64,000 bases of DNA from Paenibacillus ginsengarvi. GTDB taxonomy: Bacteria > Bacillota > Bacilli > Paenibacillales > NBRC-103111. Shown here piece by piece: positions 52,881 to 63,500 of this stretch. Under the pieces are notes generated by a model that was given only the letters and a program-made list of their open reading frames with translations, did no database searches and was not told the origin of the DNA. Numbering within the stretch: the stretch's first letter is position 1; each line of letters begins with the position of its first letter. The translations under genes were made by a program, and so were the position numbers. Where the stretch lies: NCBI RefSeq assembly GCF_003626695.1, contig NZ_RBAH01000032.1:28311-92310 (forward strand). Direction: 5' to 3'.

Positions 52881-54257
52881 ATGGCTAATGTGAAAGTGCT
52901 GCTGTGGTTCGATGTGGAGGATTATATCACCCCTGAGGCGCAGGAAGCGTGGGCCGGCCTGCTGGAGCAGCTCAACCGGAGGAACGTCGTGAGAGGCATC
53001 TTCAAGATCGTTGGGGAAAAGGCGCGCCTCACGTACCGGCAAAACCGGACCGACATCTGGGCGGGGCTGTCCGGACACGAGATCGGCTACCATAGCGATC
53101 TGCACAGCCAGCATCCGGTCAGCACCGAGTATTTGGAGCATTACGGCTTCCGGGAGGGCGCCGCCGTCTTCGAGGCGAAGGAGCGAAGCGGACTGGACGA
53201 TGTGCGGAATATGACCGGTTCGCCGGTTGTCTGCTACGGGCAGGCCGGTTATTCTTGGGCGCCTCAGACGTTCGCCGCCTTGAACAAGTGGGGCGTTTCG
53301 GTCTACCTGGACGACCACGACCAAATCTCGATGGACGGTTTGCCTTTCTGGTATGGGGGGCTGCTGAACATGACGAACATGGAAGCCACGATTAAGCTGT
53401 CGTTCAAAGAAGACCGGCTGGAGCAGGCCAAGCGTGAATTCGACCGGGCGTGCGAGCGGTTTTCCGGCGAAGAGGTCGCCTTCATCAGCATGTACTGCCA
53501 CGAATGCGATTTCTCCTGCGAAGGCTTCTGGGATGCGGTTAATTTCGCCAGAGGGAAAATGACGCCGCCCGAGCTGTGGCAGCCAGCGCCGCTCAAGGCT
53601 CCGGGGGAGATGGAGCGCTGGCTGGAGAAGTTCGGCGAATTTATCGATTATACGCTAACGAAACAGATCGACTATATAACAGCCTCCGAGGCGCTGGCGC
53701 TGGAAAGCTCGCGTCCGGAGGCGGTCGTGCCGGAGGAAGACGTGCGAGCGCTTGCTGCCACGGTGGACGAGGAGCTCGGCTACAGGGTGTTGGGCGGCAA
53801 AAGCTATTCGCCGGCTGAGCTGCATGCGCTGTTCGGCGCCTTGCTGCTCGGGCGGGAGCTGAAGCCGGATTTCGCCTATGGACCGGAGCGGGAGCAACGC
53901 AGCGACGGTGGCGGTCTGCTTCGCGTGGCGGATATCAAGCAAGCGTTTGCGGCGGCAGATAGGCCCGAGGTGCTTGGCTTCCGTCAGCTGCCGGACTATT
54001 ACGATATCGGCGGACGGCGGGTAAGCCCGCTCGATATGACCTGCACGATGGCCCGTATCCTTCGCGGCGGCCTTGCCGACGACGACCGTGTGGAGCTTGT
54101 CCGGGGAACGCTTGCGACGGAGAAACACGCGGGCGATAACGACCATTGGGGACCGAGATGGCGTATTTTCCCCGAGGAGCTGCGGGTGCCGAACGTCATC
54201 GCCATGTCGAAGCTCCAATCGTGGACGCTGAAGCCGGCTTTATTCGGCAAGAAGTAA
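52881..54257 (+). CDS. Polysaccharide-deacetylase (NodB)-like protein with C-terminal extension
   Basis: This 458-residue protein has a NodB-like N-terminal half: LLWFDVEDYI (metal Asp), GYHSDLHSQHP (His-x3-His zinc motif, about residues 70-80), CYGQAGYSWAPQTF and ISMYCHECDFS. The C-terminal part (about 280-458) is unlike standard deacetylases and I do not recognise it. There is no signal peptide, which is unusual for a wall deacetylase and fits action on imported oligosaccharide. GGAGGAG lies 6 nt before ATG 52881, preferred over ATG 52866. Confidence 0.75.
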   Translation: MANVKVLLWFDVEDYITPEAQEAWAGLLEQLNRRNVVRGIFKIVGEKARLTYRQNRTDIWAGLSGHEIGYHSDLHSQHPVSTEYLEHYGFREGAAVFEAKERSGLDDVRNMTGSPVVCYGQAGYSWAPQTFAALNKWGVSVYLDDHDQISMDGLPFWYGGLLNMTNMEATIKLSFKEDRLEQAKREFDRACERFSGEEVAFISMYCHECDFSCEGFWDAVNFARGKMTPPELWQPAPLKAPGEMERWLEKFGEFIDYTLTKQIDYITASEALALESSRPEAVVPEEDVRALAATVDEELGYRVLGGKSYSPAELHALFGALLLGRELKPDFAYGPEREQRSDGGGLLRVADIKQAFAAADRPEVLGFRQLPDYYDIGGRRVSPLDMTCTMARILRGGLADDDRVELVRGTLATEKHAGDNDHWGPRWRIFPEELRVPNVIAMSKLQSWTLKPALFGKK

Positions 54258-54303
54258 CAAAGCACACAATTACCGCTCTTGCCCGGCAAGAGCGCAGCAG
54301 GAG

Positions 54304-54939
54304 ATGACTCGTTTGGAACTGTTTCTGATACGCCACGGCGAATCGGTCACGAACACGTCGAAAACGCCGCTGGCCGACGGCGGACTGACGGAGCGCGGAC
54401 GCGGACAAGCGGATGCGATGGCGGCATGTATGGCCGCCTCCGGCATTACCCGCCTGTTTTCCAGCCCGCTTATGCGCGCCGTGGAAACCGCCCAGCCGCT
54501 CGCGCGGCAAACGCAATTGCCGATCGAAGTATGGCTGGACGCGCACGAGGTATGGACGGGAGAAGGCTACCGCGGGCCGACGACGGAGAAGCTGGCCGAG
54601 ATGTACCCGGAGGTCGTTTATCCGGAAGGAACGGAGTGCGATCCGCTCGGCTGGCATTGCCCCGGCGGGGAAACGTCCGAGACCGGGTTCCGTCGTGCCG
54701 AGCGTTTGCTGGACCGGCTGCGCCAACAGTTTACGCAAGGCGAGCGCGTTGCGCTTGTCGCGCACGGTGCCTTGAACCGCCGGTTCATGCTCGCCGCGCT
54801 CGGTCTCGATTATTCGAGCAGTCTCCGGCCTTACGGGGACAACTGCAGCATCTGGTGGCTCGGTTTGGGCGGAAGCCGCGTCTTGATCCGTTACGTCGGG
54901 CCGGCGATTCCGGGACTGTTCGATTATATAAAGCCTTAG
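54304..54939 (+). CDS. Histidine phosphatase family protein 3
   Basis: This 211-residue third paralogue of the 41818/42450 pair has LIRHGESVTNT, LFSSPLMRAVETAQPLA and VAHGALNRRFM. The catalytic core is intact. AGGAG is followed by ATG 54304. It is the last gene before the terminator at 54972, so paralogous phosphatases mark both ends of the catabolic block. Confidence 0.87.
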   Translation: MTRLELFLIRHGESVTNTSKTPLADGGLTERGRGQADAMAACMAASGITRLFSSPLMRAVETAQPLARQTQLPIEVWLDAHEVWTGEGYRGPTTEKLAEMYPEVVYPEGTECDPLGWHCPGGETSETGFRRAERLLDRLRQQFTQGERVALVAHGALNRRFMLAALGLDYSSSLRPYGDNCSIWWLGLGGSRVLIRYVGPAIPGLFDYIKP

Positions 54940-54971
54940 TTATCGGGATACCTACTAGTCATGCAGCTTTT

Positions 54972-55003
54972 CCGCACGCGTGCCCTTTTCGGTGCGCGTT
55001 TTT
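54972..55003 (+). terminator. Terminator closing the long cluster
   Basis: CCGCAC pairs with GTGCGCG (with slippage through a GCACGCGTGC palindrome), followed by TTTTT. It lies 33 nt after the last histidine phosphatase. Confidence 0.7.
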
Positions 55004-55172
55004 GGATTTGGCCAGTATGTTTGTGTAATAAACGTTTCTGAATCATTCTGTACATAGGTTTGAAGCACATGGCTCTGCTACAATGAAATGGATTGTTTTG
55101 ACGTGAAAGGCTGGAAAACGGCAGCTATGAAATGGATTTTCCTTTGGGGAGGAGGGGGAAAAGATGTCCGGA
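55004..55172. other. Gene-free stretch before the structured leader
   Basis: No ORF with a ribosome binding site was seen. A TACAAT at 55079-55084 could be a -10 box, but no matching -35 was found. GGGGAGGAGGGGG near 55147 is not followed by a usable frame. Confidence 0.4.
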
Positions 55173-55192
55173 TTTAAGAAGATCTGCTCTAT

Positions 55193-55298
55193 GCAAAGTT
55201 TACACTACAAACAACGGCGGTTGTTGTATGGAGCAGAAGGAACACGTACCGCCTAACCTCGTTGCCTAGAGACAACTGAATTGTAGTGTAGACTTTGC
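55193..55298. repeat. 106-nt inverted-repeat element upstream of the CD3324-type gene
   Basis: GCAAAGTTTACACTACAA (55193-55210) and TTGTAGTGTAGACTTTGC (55281-55298) are inverted repeats with one mismatch in 18. The interior can form an ACAAC/GTTGT hairpin, a GGCGGT/ACCGCC pairing and a GTTG/CAAC hairpin. It could be a structured mRNA leader or a MITE-like insertion. No clear target-site duplication was found. Confidence 0.65.
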
Positions 55299-55300
55299 TT

Positions 55301-55326
55301 CCTTAAACTTTTAAAAAAATTTAAGG
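55301..55326 (+). promoter_or_regulatory. Hairpin overlapping the ribosome binding site
   Basis: CCTTAAA (55301-55307) pairs with TTTAAGG (55320-55326), which begins the AAGGGG site of the next gene. TTTAAG at 55173-55178 could compete for CTTAAA, so alternative pairing might release the site. This is inferred from complementarity only. Confidence 0.45.
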
Positions 55327-55336
55327 GGCAGAGCTC

Positions 55337-55600
55337 ATGAAATATATAAACGCCGATATTTTGCCGGAAGATTTACTGAGGGAAGTACAGAAGTATGTCC
55401 AAGGCGGGATGGTCTACATCCCCATTCCTGAACAATCGCGCAAGAAATGGGGCGAAACTTCAGGGGGCAGAACGTTATTGAAGCAAAGAAACGACGAAAT
55501 CCGCACCTGCTTTTCGGCCGGTGCATCCATTCACCAACTATCGGATCAATTTTGTCTTTCTTGCGATAGCATTAAAAAAATTGTTTACTCCAAAAAATAG
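55337..55600 (+). CDS. Small CD3324-like protein, probable helix-turn-helix
   Basis: The 87-residue protein (MKYINADILPEDLLREVQKY..., GGMVYIPIPEQ, SGGRTLLKQRNDEIRTCFSAG, SIHQLSDQFCLS, DSIKKIVY) matches the CD3324 family, related to Mor/KorB-type HTH proteins. The C-terminal half reads as a helix-turn-helix (SIHQLSDQF-x-LS-x-DSIKKI). It is likely a small DNA-binding regulator with unknown targets. Base composition is visibly more A/T-rich than the flanking genes, which could reflect transfer. AAGGGG precedes the ATG. Confidence 0.8.
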   Translation: MKYINADILPEDLLREVQKYVQGGMVYIPIPEQSRKKWGETSGGRTLLKQRNDEIRTCFSAGASIHQLSDQFCLSCDSIKKIVYSKK

Positions 55601-55615
55601 CATACAACTGGACGT

Positions 55616-55650
55616 CACAACGGAACGGATTCCTTTGTGGCTATTTTTTT
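55616..55650 (+). terminator. Terminator after the CD3324-like gene
   Basis: CACAACGGAA pairs with TTCCTTTGTG (one mismatch) and is followed by GCTATTTTTTT. Confidence 0.85.
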
Positions 55651-55762
55651 GCCCGGCCGGGATATACCACATTCACTTTGTAAATGTTTCTTATATATCT
55701 TCAAGCTCTTGGGGCGGTTATGATGGGGACAAGCCCAGTAACCGCAACAGGAGGTGAAGTCG

Positions 55763-55966
55763 ATGCCCAAAACGCATAGAGGAAGCGTCCTTTGGAAGCT
55801 GCCGTCCAGAGGCAGAGGGACATGCCCGGTTTGCTCCGCTACAAGGATCAAGCTGCTGTATACCCGGACTCAACCAGACGGCAGCCAAATCAAAGTTTGT
55901 AAGCGTTGCTCCAAAGCAAGCAGCGAGCGAATCGATGCCGCTATGAAGAAACCGTCGTTCGGTTAG
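55763..55966 (+). CDS. Zinc-ribbon microprotein
   Basis: This 67-residue basic protein has two CxxC pairs, CPVC and CKRC, separated by about 24 residues, forming one zinc ribbon (GTCPVCSATRIKLLYTRT...IKVCKRCSKAS). GTG 55754 is in frame but lies within the ribosome binding site; AGGAGGTGA 5 nt before ATG 55763 decides the start. The function is unknown; nucleic-acid binding is plausible. Confidence 0.75.
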   Translation: MPKTHRGSVLWKLPSRGRGTCPVCSATRIKLLYTRTQPDGSQIKVCKRCSKASSERIDAAMKKPSFG

Positions 55967-55997
55967 TCCAGTCTTCGCGCTGTCAATTGCCTATTCA

Positions 55998-56045
55998 ACC
56001 CTCTCGCTTCCCAAGCAGGAAGCCGGGAGGGTTGTTTGCGTTCTC
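55998..56045 (+). terminator. Terminator after the zinc-ribbon gene
   Basis: CAACCCTC...GCTTCC pairs with GGAAGC...GAGGGTTG, followed by TTTG. Confidence 0.75.
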
Positions 56046-56140
56046 CGAGCCAATAGCGCACTGATCGTTATGCAACTGTATACGATCGTATAATATCGGA
56101 ACGAAATCCGCGATGCTACACTGGCTAAGAGGAAACGGCC

Positions 56141-57361
56141 ATGACTTGGCGGCCGGAAATCCCACATGGAGAGGAATGTTCAACTTTGTTCAGAACATGG
56201 AATGTCGGCTATCGTTTATCGGCAAAGGCGGCTAGTCTGATGACCGTCCTATCGCTCGTGATCGCAATGGTGTGTCAAACGGGCGCAGCGGCGGCCCCGA
56301 AGGAGATAAGCATCTATTACAAGGACCAATTGGTGACGTTTCAGGAAGCTCCGCCGATCCTTATGGACGGCAGGACGCTCGTGCCGTTCCGTTCCTTGCT
56401 GGAGACGCTGGGCTTCGAAGTAGATTGGAGGAGCGTGGGTGGGGTATCGAAAGCGACCGGCACGAAGGAAGGACTCGTAATCGAACTGACGATCGACAAT
56501 AAAACCGCGCTTGTCAACGGCCGCAAAGTGGAGCTTGATGTGCCTGCGCAGATTGTGGAGGGACGGACAATGGTTCCGCTGCGCTTCGTATCGGAGGAGA
56601 GCGGATATGAGGTAGCTTATGCCGATACGGGCGATAAAATCGTGATTCGCATTTCCGACAAGGCGGATGCCGTGACAAAAGACGGAACAGCCGCTAACCG
56701 CGGGAACGACATCGTCGAGCCTTATGTGCTGAAAGGAGTCGCTGTCGATTCAGCCGGCCGCCCAATCCGCAAAGCTACGATTTATGCCGACAATCAGCTG
56801 CTTTACAACAGCAACGAGATTGCCGTTACCGACGCGAATGGCCGCTATCGGATCGAGCTGAGCCGGATGGCGACAACCTGGAACGCCAGCGGGGAAGCGG
56901 CGATCGAATTAAACGGAGTATCGTCTACGGTCGAACTGACACCGGACAACGATGATCCGTTCGCGGGCAATACAGGCGCCATCCGCAACTTTGTGATGCA
57001 GACGGCCACCGGTTCGGTCATATTCCACATGGCCGACCTATGGGACCCTGCAGATATTACGCTCCCGCCTCCAAACCGGGAAGATGTCGAACTGACGCTG
57101 GAGCCGGTTGGCGAATCGGCCGGAGGCGCGGGCAAGACGTACGTCGGGCACGGAGGGGTAACGAACAACGGGTTCGGAATAAAAGATGTGCCGATCGGCC
57201 GGTACAAGATCACGGCCCGGCTGTTGCCCAAAGGGAAACCTGCGCAAAATTTGCTGGTCCGAATCCTGGACGAGGGCGAATTTGCAAAGTCGCTTGTAAC
57301 CGATTTTGAGAATACTATTGGAGCCTTCTACCGTATCGAGATCGAGCTGAAGCTGCCGTAA
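56141..57361 (+). CDS. Exported copper-amine-oxidase-N (stalk) domain protein
   Basis: This 406-residue protein has a signal peptide (SLMTVLSLVIAMVCQTGAAAA) after an unusually long N-region. A copper-amine-oxidase N-terminal-like domain follows (about 50-175: PPILMDGRTLVPFRSLLETLGFEVDW and VEGRTMVPLRFVSEESGYEV). The C-terminal part has carboxypeptidase-regulatory-like beta segments (GVAVDSAGRPIRKATIYADNQ-type, DANGRYRIELS). TTG 56186 with GGAGAGGA upstream would give a more normal signal peptide. The following VWA gene on the same strand may form a cell-surface pair with it. Confidence 0.8.
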   Translation: MTWRPEIPHGEECSTLFRTWNVGYRLSAKAASLMTVLSLVIAMVCQTGAAAAPKEISIYYKDQLVTFQEAPPILMDGRTLVPFRSLLETLGFEVDWRSVGGVSKATGTKEGLVIELTIDNKTALVNGRKVELDVPAQIVEGRTMVPLRFVSEESGYEVAYADTGDKIVIRISDKADAVTKDGTAANRGNDIVEPYVLKGVAVDSAGRPIRKATIYADNQLLYNSNEIAVTDANGRYRIELSRMATTWNASGEAAIELNGVSSTVELTPDNDDPFAGNTGAIRNFVMQTATGSVIFHMADLWDPADITLPPPNREDVELTLEPVGESAGGAGKTYVGHGGVTNNGFGIKDVPIGRYKITARLLPKGKPAQNLLVRILDEGEFAKSLVTDFENTIGAFYRIEIELKLP

Positions 57362-57525
57362 GCAAGTCGTTGGGGCCTGTGCGGCACGGAGTCTCAGGTT
57401 TCGTCCGCGCAAGCTTTTCCGTCTCAACCGTATACCCTCAAGCGGACTCTTCTTAGGAAGGGTTTTGCTGTTTGAGCGGCCCTTTGCGGTTGATAGGCCC
57501 GATTTCGTATTTTGAAGGCGAAAGG

Positions 57526-60500
57526 ATGTTGAATGGAATGAAAGGCTGGTTAGCCAAAATCAGTATCAAGATTCTCTTGATGGTGACGCTTGGTATAGTG
57601 GTGGCAGGCGGCGCTGTTGTTCTGGCTTTTAGCCAGCATAACCGGAACTCTCCCGTCGAGACCGCTCCAGGCGCGCAAATTGAATCTCCATCGTCGCTGG
57701 ATGTTCTCGAAACGGTTCAAGCGGCGCCCAAACGAAAAACGTATCCCGTGGGCAAATGGAGTACGGACATTCCCTACTTGAACCCTTTCGGTTCTCAGGG
57801 CAACTATCAATCCGTCGAGTTTGCCGCCAACAAGTATGCGAAGCTTTCCTACATTACGAAGGACAACAGGGAAACCTCCAGAGATACGGCCGGGAACGAA
57901 TGGAAGCTGACTGTGAGCTGGAAAGATCCGGCGATTGATCCTTTCACCGATCTGTTGCAGTACGTTTCCGAGCTTGGCGGCGAATATTTCCGCGGCCCCG
58001 GAGAAGATAGCTGGATCCTTCATGCGACGGACAGCGACGGGAACGACTGGTGGGGGACTGCCGCCAAAAAAAGCGGCGGCTACTTGCTGACCGTTTACCG
58101 GGAACTGCGCCTTCGCGCTGGAGAAACCGTCGTATTCCATACGAAAGATTACAAAAATCAAGTCGTCTATTTTATGACCGAAAATGACGGACATCGCTAT
58201 CAGAGCATCCAGGTTGCGATGAATAAAGGCGAAGCGCAGATTGTCGGCAAAGGAACTTATGTGCAAGGCCAGTATGCCAGACAGCTTAGTTACGCGAAAC
58301 ATTTGTACGTCTATAAAACGGAACATTACGCGTTGGATGACATACCGCAGGATACTTCGACGCCCATTTTGTGGGAAGTGAATTGGAGAAGCGGCTCCGA
58401 TCCGAAAGAATTTTCCTTAACGCTTGACGAGCTGGAAGAGATCACCCCGCTTGCCGACGGGGAACGATTGGGAGCTTTGAAGGTGCATGGGGTTCCTGTG
58501 GGACATGTCGCCGTAAAGGCGCCACCCGGGATTACGGTTCGGCACCCTGAACTGAGCTTGAAAGGCAATCTGACTCCCGAAGGGGATATTTTGTTCTGGC
58601 TTCCGTCCGGGTATTGGGATGTCGTCATTCAGCCCGGCAGCGACAAGGCGTACACATCCGATCTGAATGCGAGATTGATCCCCGTCCGTACAGGGGAAAT
58701 GACGACGCTGGACATCGATCCTGTTGTCAATCGCTCCTACTTGAACAAGGAAATGGGGAAAACGAACGGTTCGGAAAGCGAACTATCGATTACGGACTTG
58801 AGCGATGACGGGGATCAAGTGAAGATTTCGTTTATGCTGCTGGATTCCGAGTCTCCCCGGTTCACGCCTACCCTCGCCAATACGCAAATACGGGAAGGCG
58901 GGCAGGAAGGAAAAATCGTCAAGCTCGATCGGCTTCAGACACCGCCGAGCATTGTGCTTGCCCTCGATTCTTCCGGCTCTATGGCCGATTCGATGAACCA
59001 GGTGCTGGAGGCGGCACGCGGCTTTATTCAAGGGCTTCCGGACAGAACGCATATTCAGGTCATTGACTTTGACTCGAAAATCCGGCTGCTGGAGGGGACC
59101 AGCAAAGACGAAGTTCTCCAAAGTCTCAGTCAGGTCAAGGCGGAAGGGGCAACCACCTTATACGATTCCATCGTTCAGGGGCTTGATCTGCTGAAAGGGC
59201 TGGAACGCCCGACGCTGCTTGTTTTTACCGACGGAGTCGACAGCAGTACAGAAGGCAACGGCTCGGGAAGCAAGGCGACGAAGCAAGAGGTGGGGAAGGC
59301 TGTCGTGGATGCCGGCATCCCCGTGTTCACGATCGGCTTCGGCGAGGGTCATGATGCGGCAACCATGCTTGAACTGGCCGGCATGTCGGAAGGAACCTAT
59401 TATTCGGCGATGGATGCGGAAGCTGTACAGCGCGTATTCGCTTCGATTAACGAGCGGCTCGGCAATCACTATGAGGTCGTTTACGAACGGCCCCGGGAAG
59501 CGGCGCCTTCGGATGTGCCGGTTATTGCCCTGACCATGGACGTTAGCGGATCGATGGACATCAATCCTTCCTCCGGCAACGGCGACTATCGTTTGGATAA
59601 GGTGAAAAATCTGTACCACGAGTTTATAAAGAAAATTCCGGACGATAGTCTGATGCAGCTTATGAGCTTCTCGGCGAATGTTACCGTCGAGCAGGTGTTC
59701 ACCAAACGCAAGACCGAGATTATTCAGGCGCTGGGCCAGCTTGCCGCGGACGGGGGAACCAATATTATCGATTCCGCCGAGAGAACCTTGCGATCGCTTA
59801 GGGCGATCCCCTCCAGCAAGCGAGTTATCGTGTATGTAACAGACGCCGCTCTGGATGTGGATGCTTCTCGCAAAGCGGATTTTGAGAAAATACTGACCGG
59901 TATTAAAGAGGAAGGCATAATCTCCCTCTGGGTCGGCCTGGGAACGGAAAAGGCCGAAGCCGCTTTCAAATGGGCTGCGGAAAAATCGGGAGGCAAGTAT
60001 ATCATCTCCGAAGACCCAGGAGTGCTGGCCAAAGCGCTCCAGGAGGCATTGGACAGCGTGCAGGCCAAAGAGCCCGACAAGGTGGCGGTGACCCTTTCCA
60101 TCAACAACGATGAGGTCGAAGGCAAGGCTCGCGAGTATACGGTCAATCAGTTGACGAATTTTCATGCCTTGCGGAGCTCGACCGAGAAGGTAGCGCTGAA
60201 TACGATCAGTTACCGCACGGGAACGCCTATTGCCCAATATGAGGCGGCGACGGCTTCGCTGCTGTACGGCCGTGATCTGCCCGGCGCCGATGTGAAAATC
60301 TATAAACGGCTGCCGCTGAACGTCAAGGGGAAAAACAAGGCCGTGGAATGGAAGGCGCAAGAACTATTTTTCCTGAAAAGCCTCGGAGGAGTTGCAGCGC
60401 CGGACAGAAAAAGCTTTTTGGCCGTCGATATGGAGATGAAAAACATTCATCCCGAAGGGGCGACGTATCTGATTCCGGATTTCGCCTCCCACTTTTTCAT

Positions 60501-63500
60501 CGACATGAATCAATCGGGAGCTTATCCCGCTTCGACGGCGACATGGCTGGCGGAATCGCCGCTCGTTCCGCCGGGGAAAAGCGAACTGGCGATTAAGCGC
60601 GATGAAACGGTTCGAGGCGTGCTGGTTTTCCTCGTGCCTGACGAAGATACGGAGAGAGCAACGCTGCATTTTTATGATACCGAGAACGGTCATATCGCGT
60701 TATCGCTGATCGGAGAGGCCGGGAAGGTGGGCGACCTCCCGCTGGCTTCCTTGCCGAAGACGGTGACGGGCAAGCTTTCCGATACGTTCAGCATGACATT
60801 GACGGCTAACAGTGATACGAATACCATCAATCGGGTCAGTTCTGCGGAAAAAAGCGTGTTTAAAGTGATCGAAGCCCAGTTGAATTCCAACGTTCAGGCT
60901 TTGCTGAATGTGAACCCGCAAGAACGGTTTTTCCTAAAAGTCGGGACAACGAACGGTCCGTTCCTGATTCCCGTCAATAACACCACGGCGCTGCTGCCTT
61001 ATGGCTTTCTAAGGCCTGTCGCCATTGGGCCCGGCACTTCCAATACAGTAAGATTGGCTTTCCAAACGCCGAATGTGTTGAAGGACTCGCCGATGGAGCT
61101 GTATGGCGATCTGAGAGGCGGGGCGATGCTTTTGCCCGTTCGCGGCGAAGTGGCGGATAGTTCAGGAAGCGGCTCCTCGTACCAGGGGGATGGAGTGTCC
61201 ATGACGGTTAATACGCTTGCAAGAGTGAAATCGATTGAGAAAAAAAGCGGCGATTACGTCATTGCAGACGTTACTTTCTTGGATACGAAGGACGGGTCAG
61301 GCGTCTCGGGTTTTCGCCAGTCCTTCACGCTGATCTCGGACAATGCCGATTCAGGGCAGGAGCGTTCCGAATTGCGGCCGGACCCGATCACCGACGATTT
61401 GCTGTTGGGCATTGCTAATGACTGGCCTGTGTTTGACGGTACTTCGCGGCGTGGACTTCTCGTCTTCAACATACCGTCCAAACAAGCCGGAGCGAATTGG
61501 GTTTTGCAGTCTTCCCTGTTTGGCGACTTGCATCTGGCTGTCGGTCAAGGGAACTATGCGGAAGAGGGGCTTCTAGTCAAACAGATCTCGCCCGACGTCG
61601 ACAAGAAGTTCGATAACCAACTGGCGGAGGCGCTTATACGCGTTATCAACCAATACAAAGCCGTATCCGCGATGAATACGGCGCCGAACGCCATGCCGAA
61701 AGACGATCTCGATGCCGGCAAGCAGACGAAAAATAACATTCCCGCGCCGCTGCCGGCCTTATACGGTTTAGCGCAGCTGAAAACCGTCAAAGCCTGGGCG
61801 GACTTTCAGACGGTGATCGAGAAACTCCAATGGCTGCCTTCGTCAAAAAATAATTGGAGCACCTATCGCTATTCGCCGGAATCCGTACTGACCCAGGGCT
61901 GGGGAACGGAGGGGGATCTGGCTCATCTGACCGGAGGGATGCTGGCGAATCTGGGTTATAGTCCCTCACTAAGAATGGTGACGGTGACCAACAAGGGCAG
62001 AGAAGCTTTGAAAAAGCTGGGGAATGTAGCGGAAGCGAAAACGGCTTCGCTGCCGGCCTGGGCGTACACAGACGAGCAGGGGGCATCCAAATTGTTCGTT
62101 GTGCCTTTTATGAAGGATCTCTCGGAATTAAGCGGTTTGGTCTACCTGCCCGGCGGTCAGGAAGCCCGAAGCCTGACCGCGGAAACTGGCGTGATCAAAG
62201 TTTATTTCAAGGTTAAAGCGAAAGGCAATAAGAATGTTGGTTCCGCCGCGGGAGTGGTTTCCGACGCTTTGGCGGGCGATGCGGGCACGAGCGGCCCCGA
62301 CACCCAGGAAATCCTCATGCTCGACAGCAAGCTCCCGCTGGATCAATTGGGCAATGAGGCCTTGGATATCCGCATTGGCGGGAAAAACGGTTTGTACACG
62401 GCGGTTCTGGAAAATCAGACGCTCCAAATCGTCGGCAACGGCAGCGTGAACCTTTCCAAAGTTACCATCGCGAGTATCCGCATAGAGGTGCAATTGCCGG
62501 ACAAAAAGTTGACGCACGAAACCGTTTTGCAGGAAGGGGAGGATAATACCGGGGTATTCCATACGCTTGCCGTGAACCTTCCGGATCTGTCGGCGGAAGC
62601 GACGGCTTCCTTGCAGAAGGCAGCGGATCGTGTCTATCAATCAGCGGTAAGACCGGATGTGCAATCGACGCTTGCCTGGTATACCAGGAACATCCTTTAC
62701 CGTTTTGTTGTGGGTCAAACAACTTACGAGAAGCAGCTTGCGGAAACGCTTGATGTTACGGCGGGGCGCACCGAGCAAAGTCGCGTCCTGGTTGTCACCG
62801 TGCGGCGCAAAGATTCCGCCTCGCCACTGCGCACCAGCATCGACCTGATGCAATCCGCCAACCAGTTGCATCGCGGCGTGCCGGAGGCTGTCCGTGCCTT
62901 CAACATTGCGAGCGGGCTGTATGCCTCACGGCTCGAAGGGGCCGTCTTGCCCGGGGATAAGGCGGATTTCGTGGAGGTTTGGTCGAGAAGTCCGGAGGAC
63001 ACCAAGTTATTTTTAAGCGTTACCGGTAATCGCAAAGGCGATCTTGCCTATATGAAGCAGCAGGGCTACCCGGATTTTCTGATTCGGAGGGTTACGGATT
63101 CCAAGAAGGCGATGTTGATCCCCAATAAACCGACAAGAATCTATGGAGAAGACCGCTGGATCTGGCTGGAAGTCGATCCGGTGACCTTCGAGACCATTGC
63201 GGTGATGGATACCGGCGAGCATGGCGGTATGGCCGAATATTTGATGGCTTTGGAGCCTGTAGCGCCGACAGGAGACGATTATCTAGGGTTCCTCGCAGGC
63301 GCATTTATCGGCATAGACTCCTCCGTCTGGAGCGTCAGCGCCTTTTCCCTCATCATGGATGATTACAATCAGATTGTGCAGGCGGCCAAAGCGTATACGG
63401 CTGCAATCGGCACCTTCTTGAGCGATATGATGAGCAATAAGGATTTGGCTAAATTGGAATACAGCATATCATCCCTCAAGGTGAAGCTGAACGATGCCAA

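Noticed and set aside
55193..55298. T-box leader
   Set aside because: GGAACACGTACCGCC recalls the T-box sequence, but the AGGGTGGTACCGCG core and the specifier loop are absent, and the gene downstream is not an amino-acid gene.
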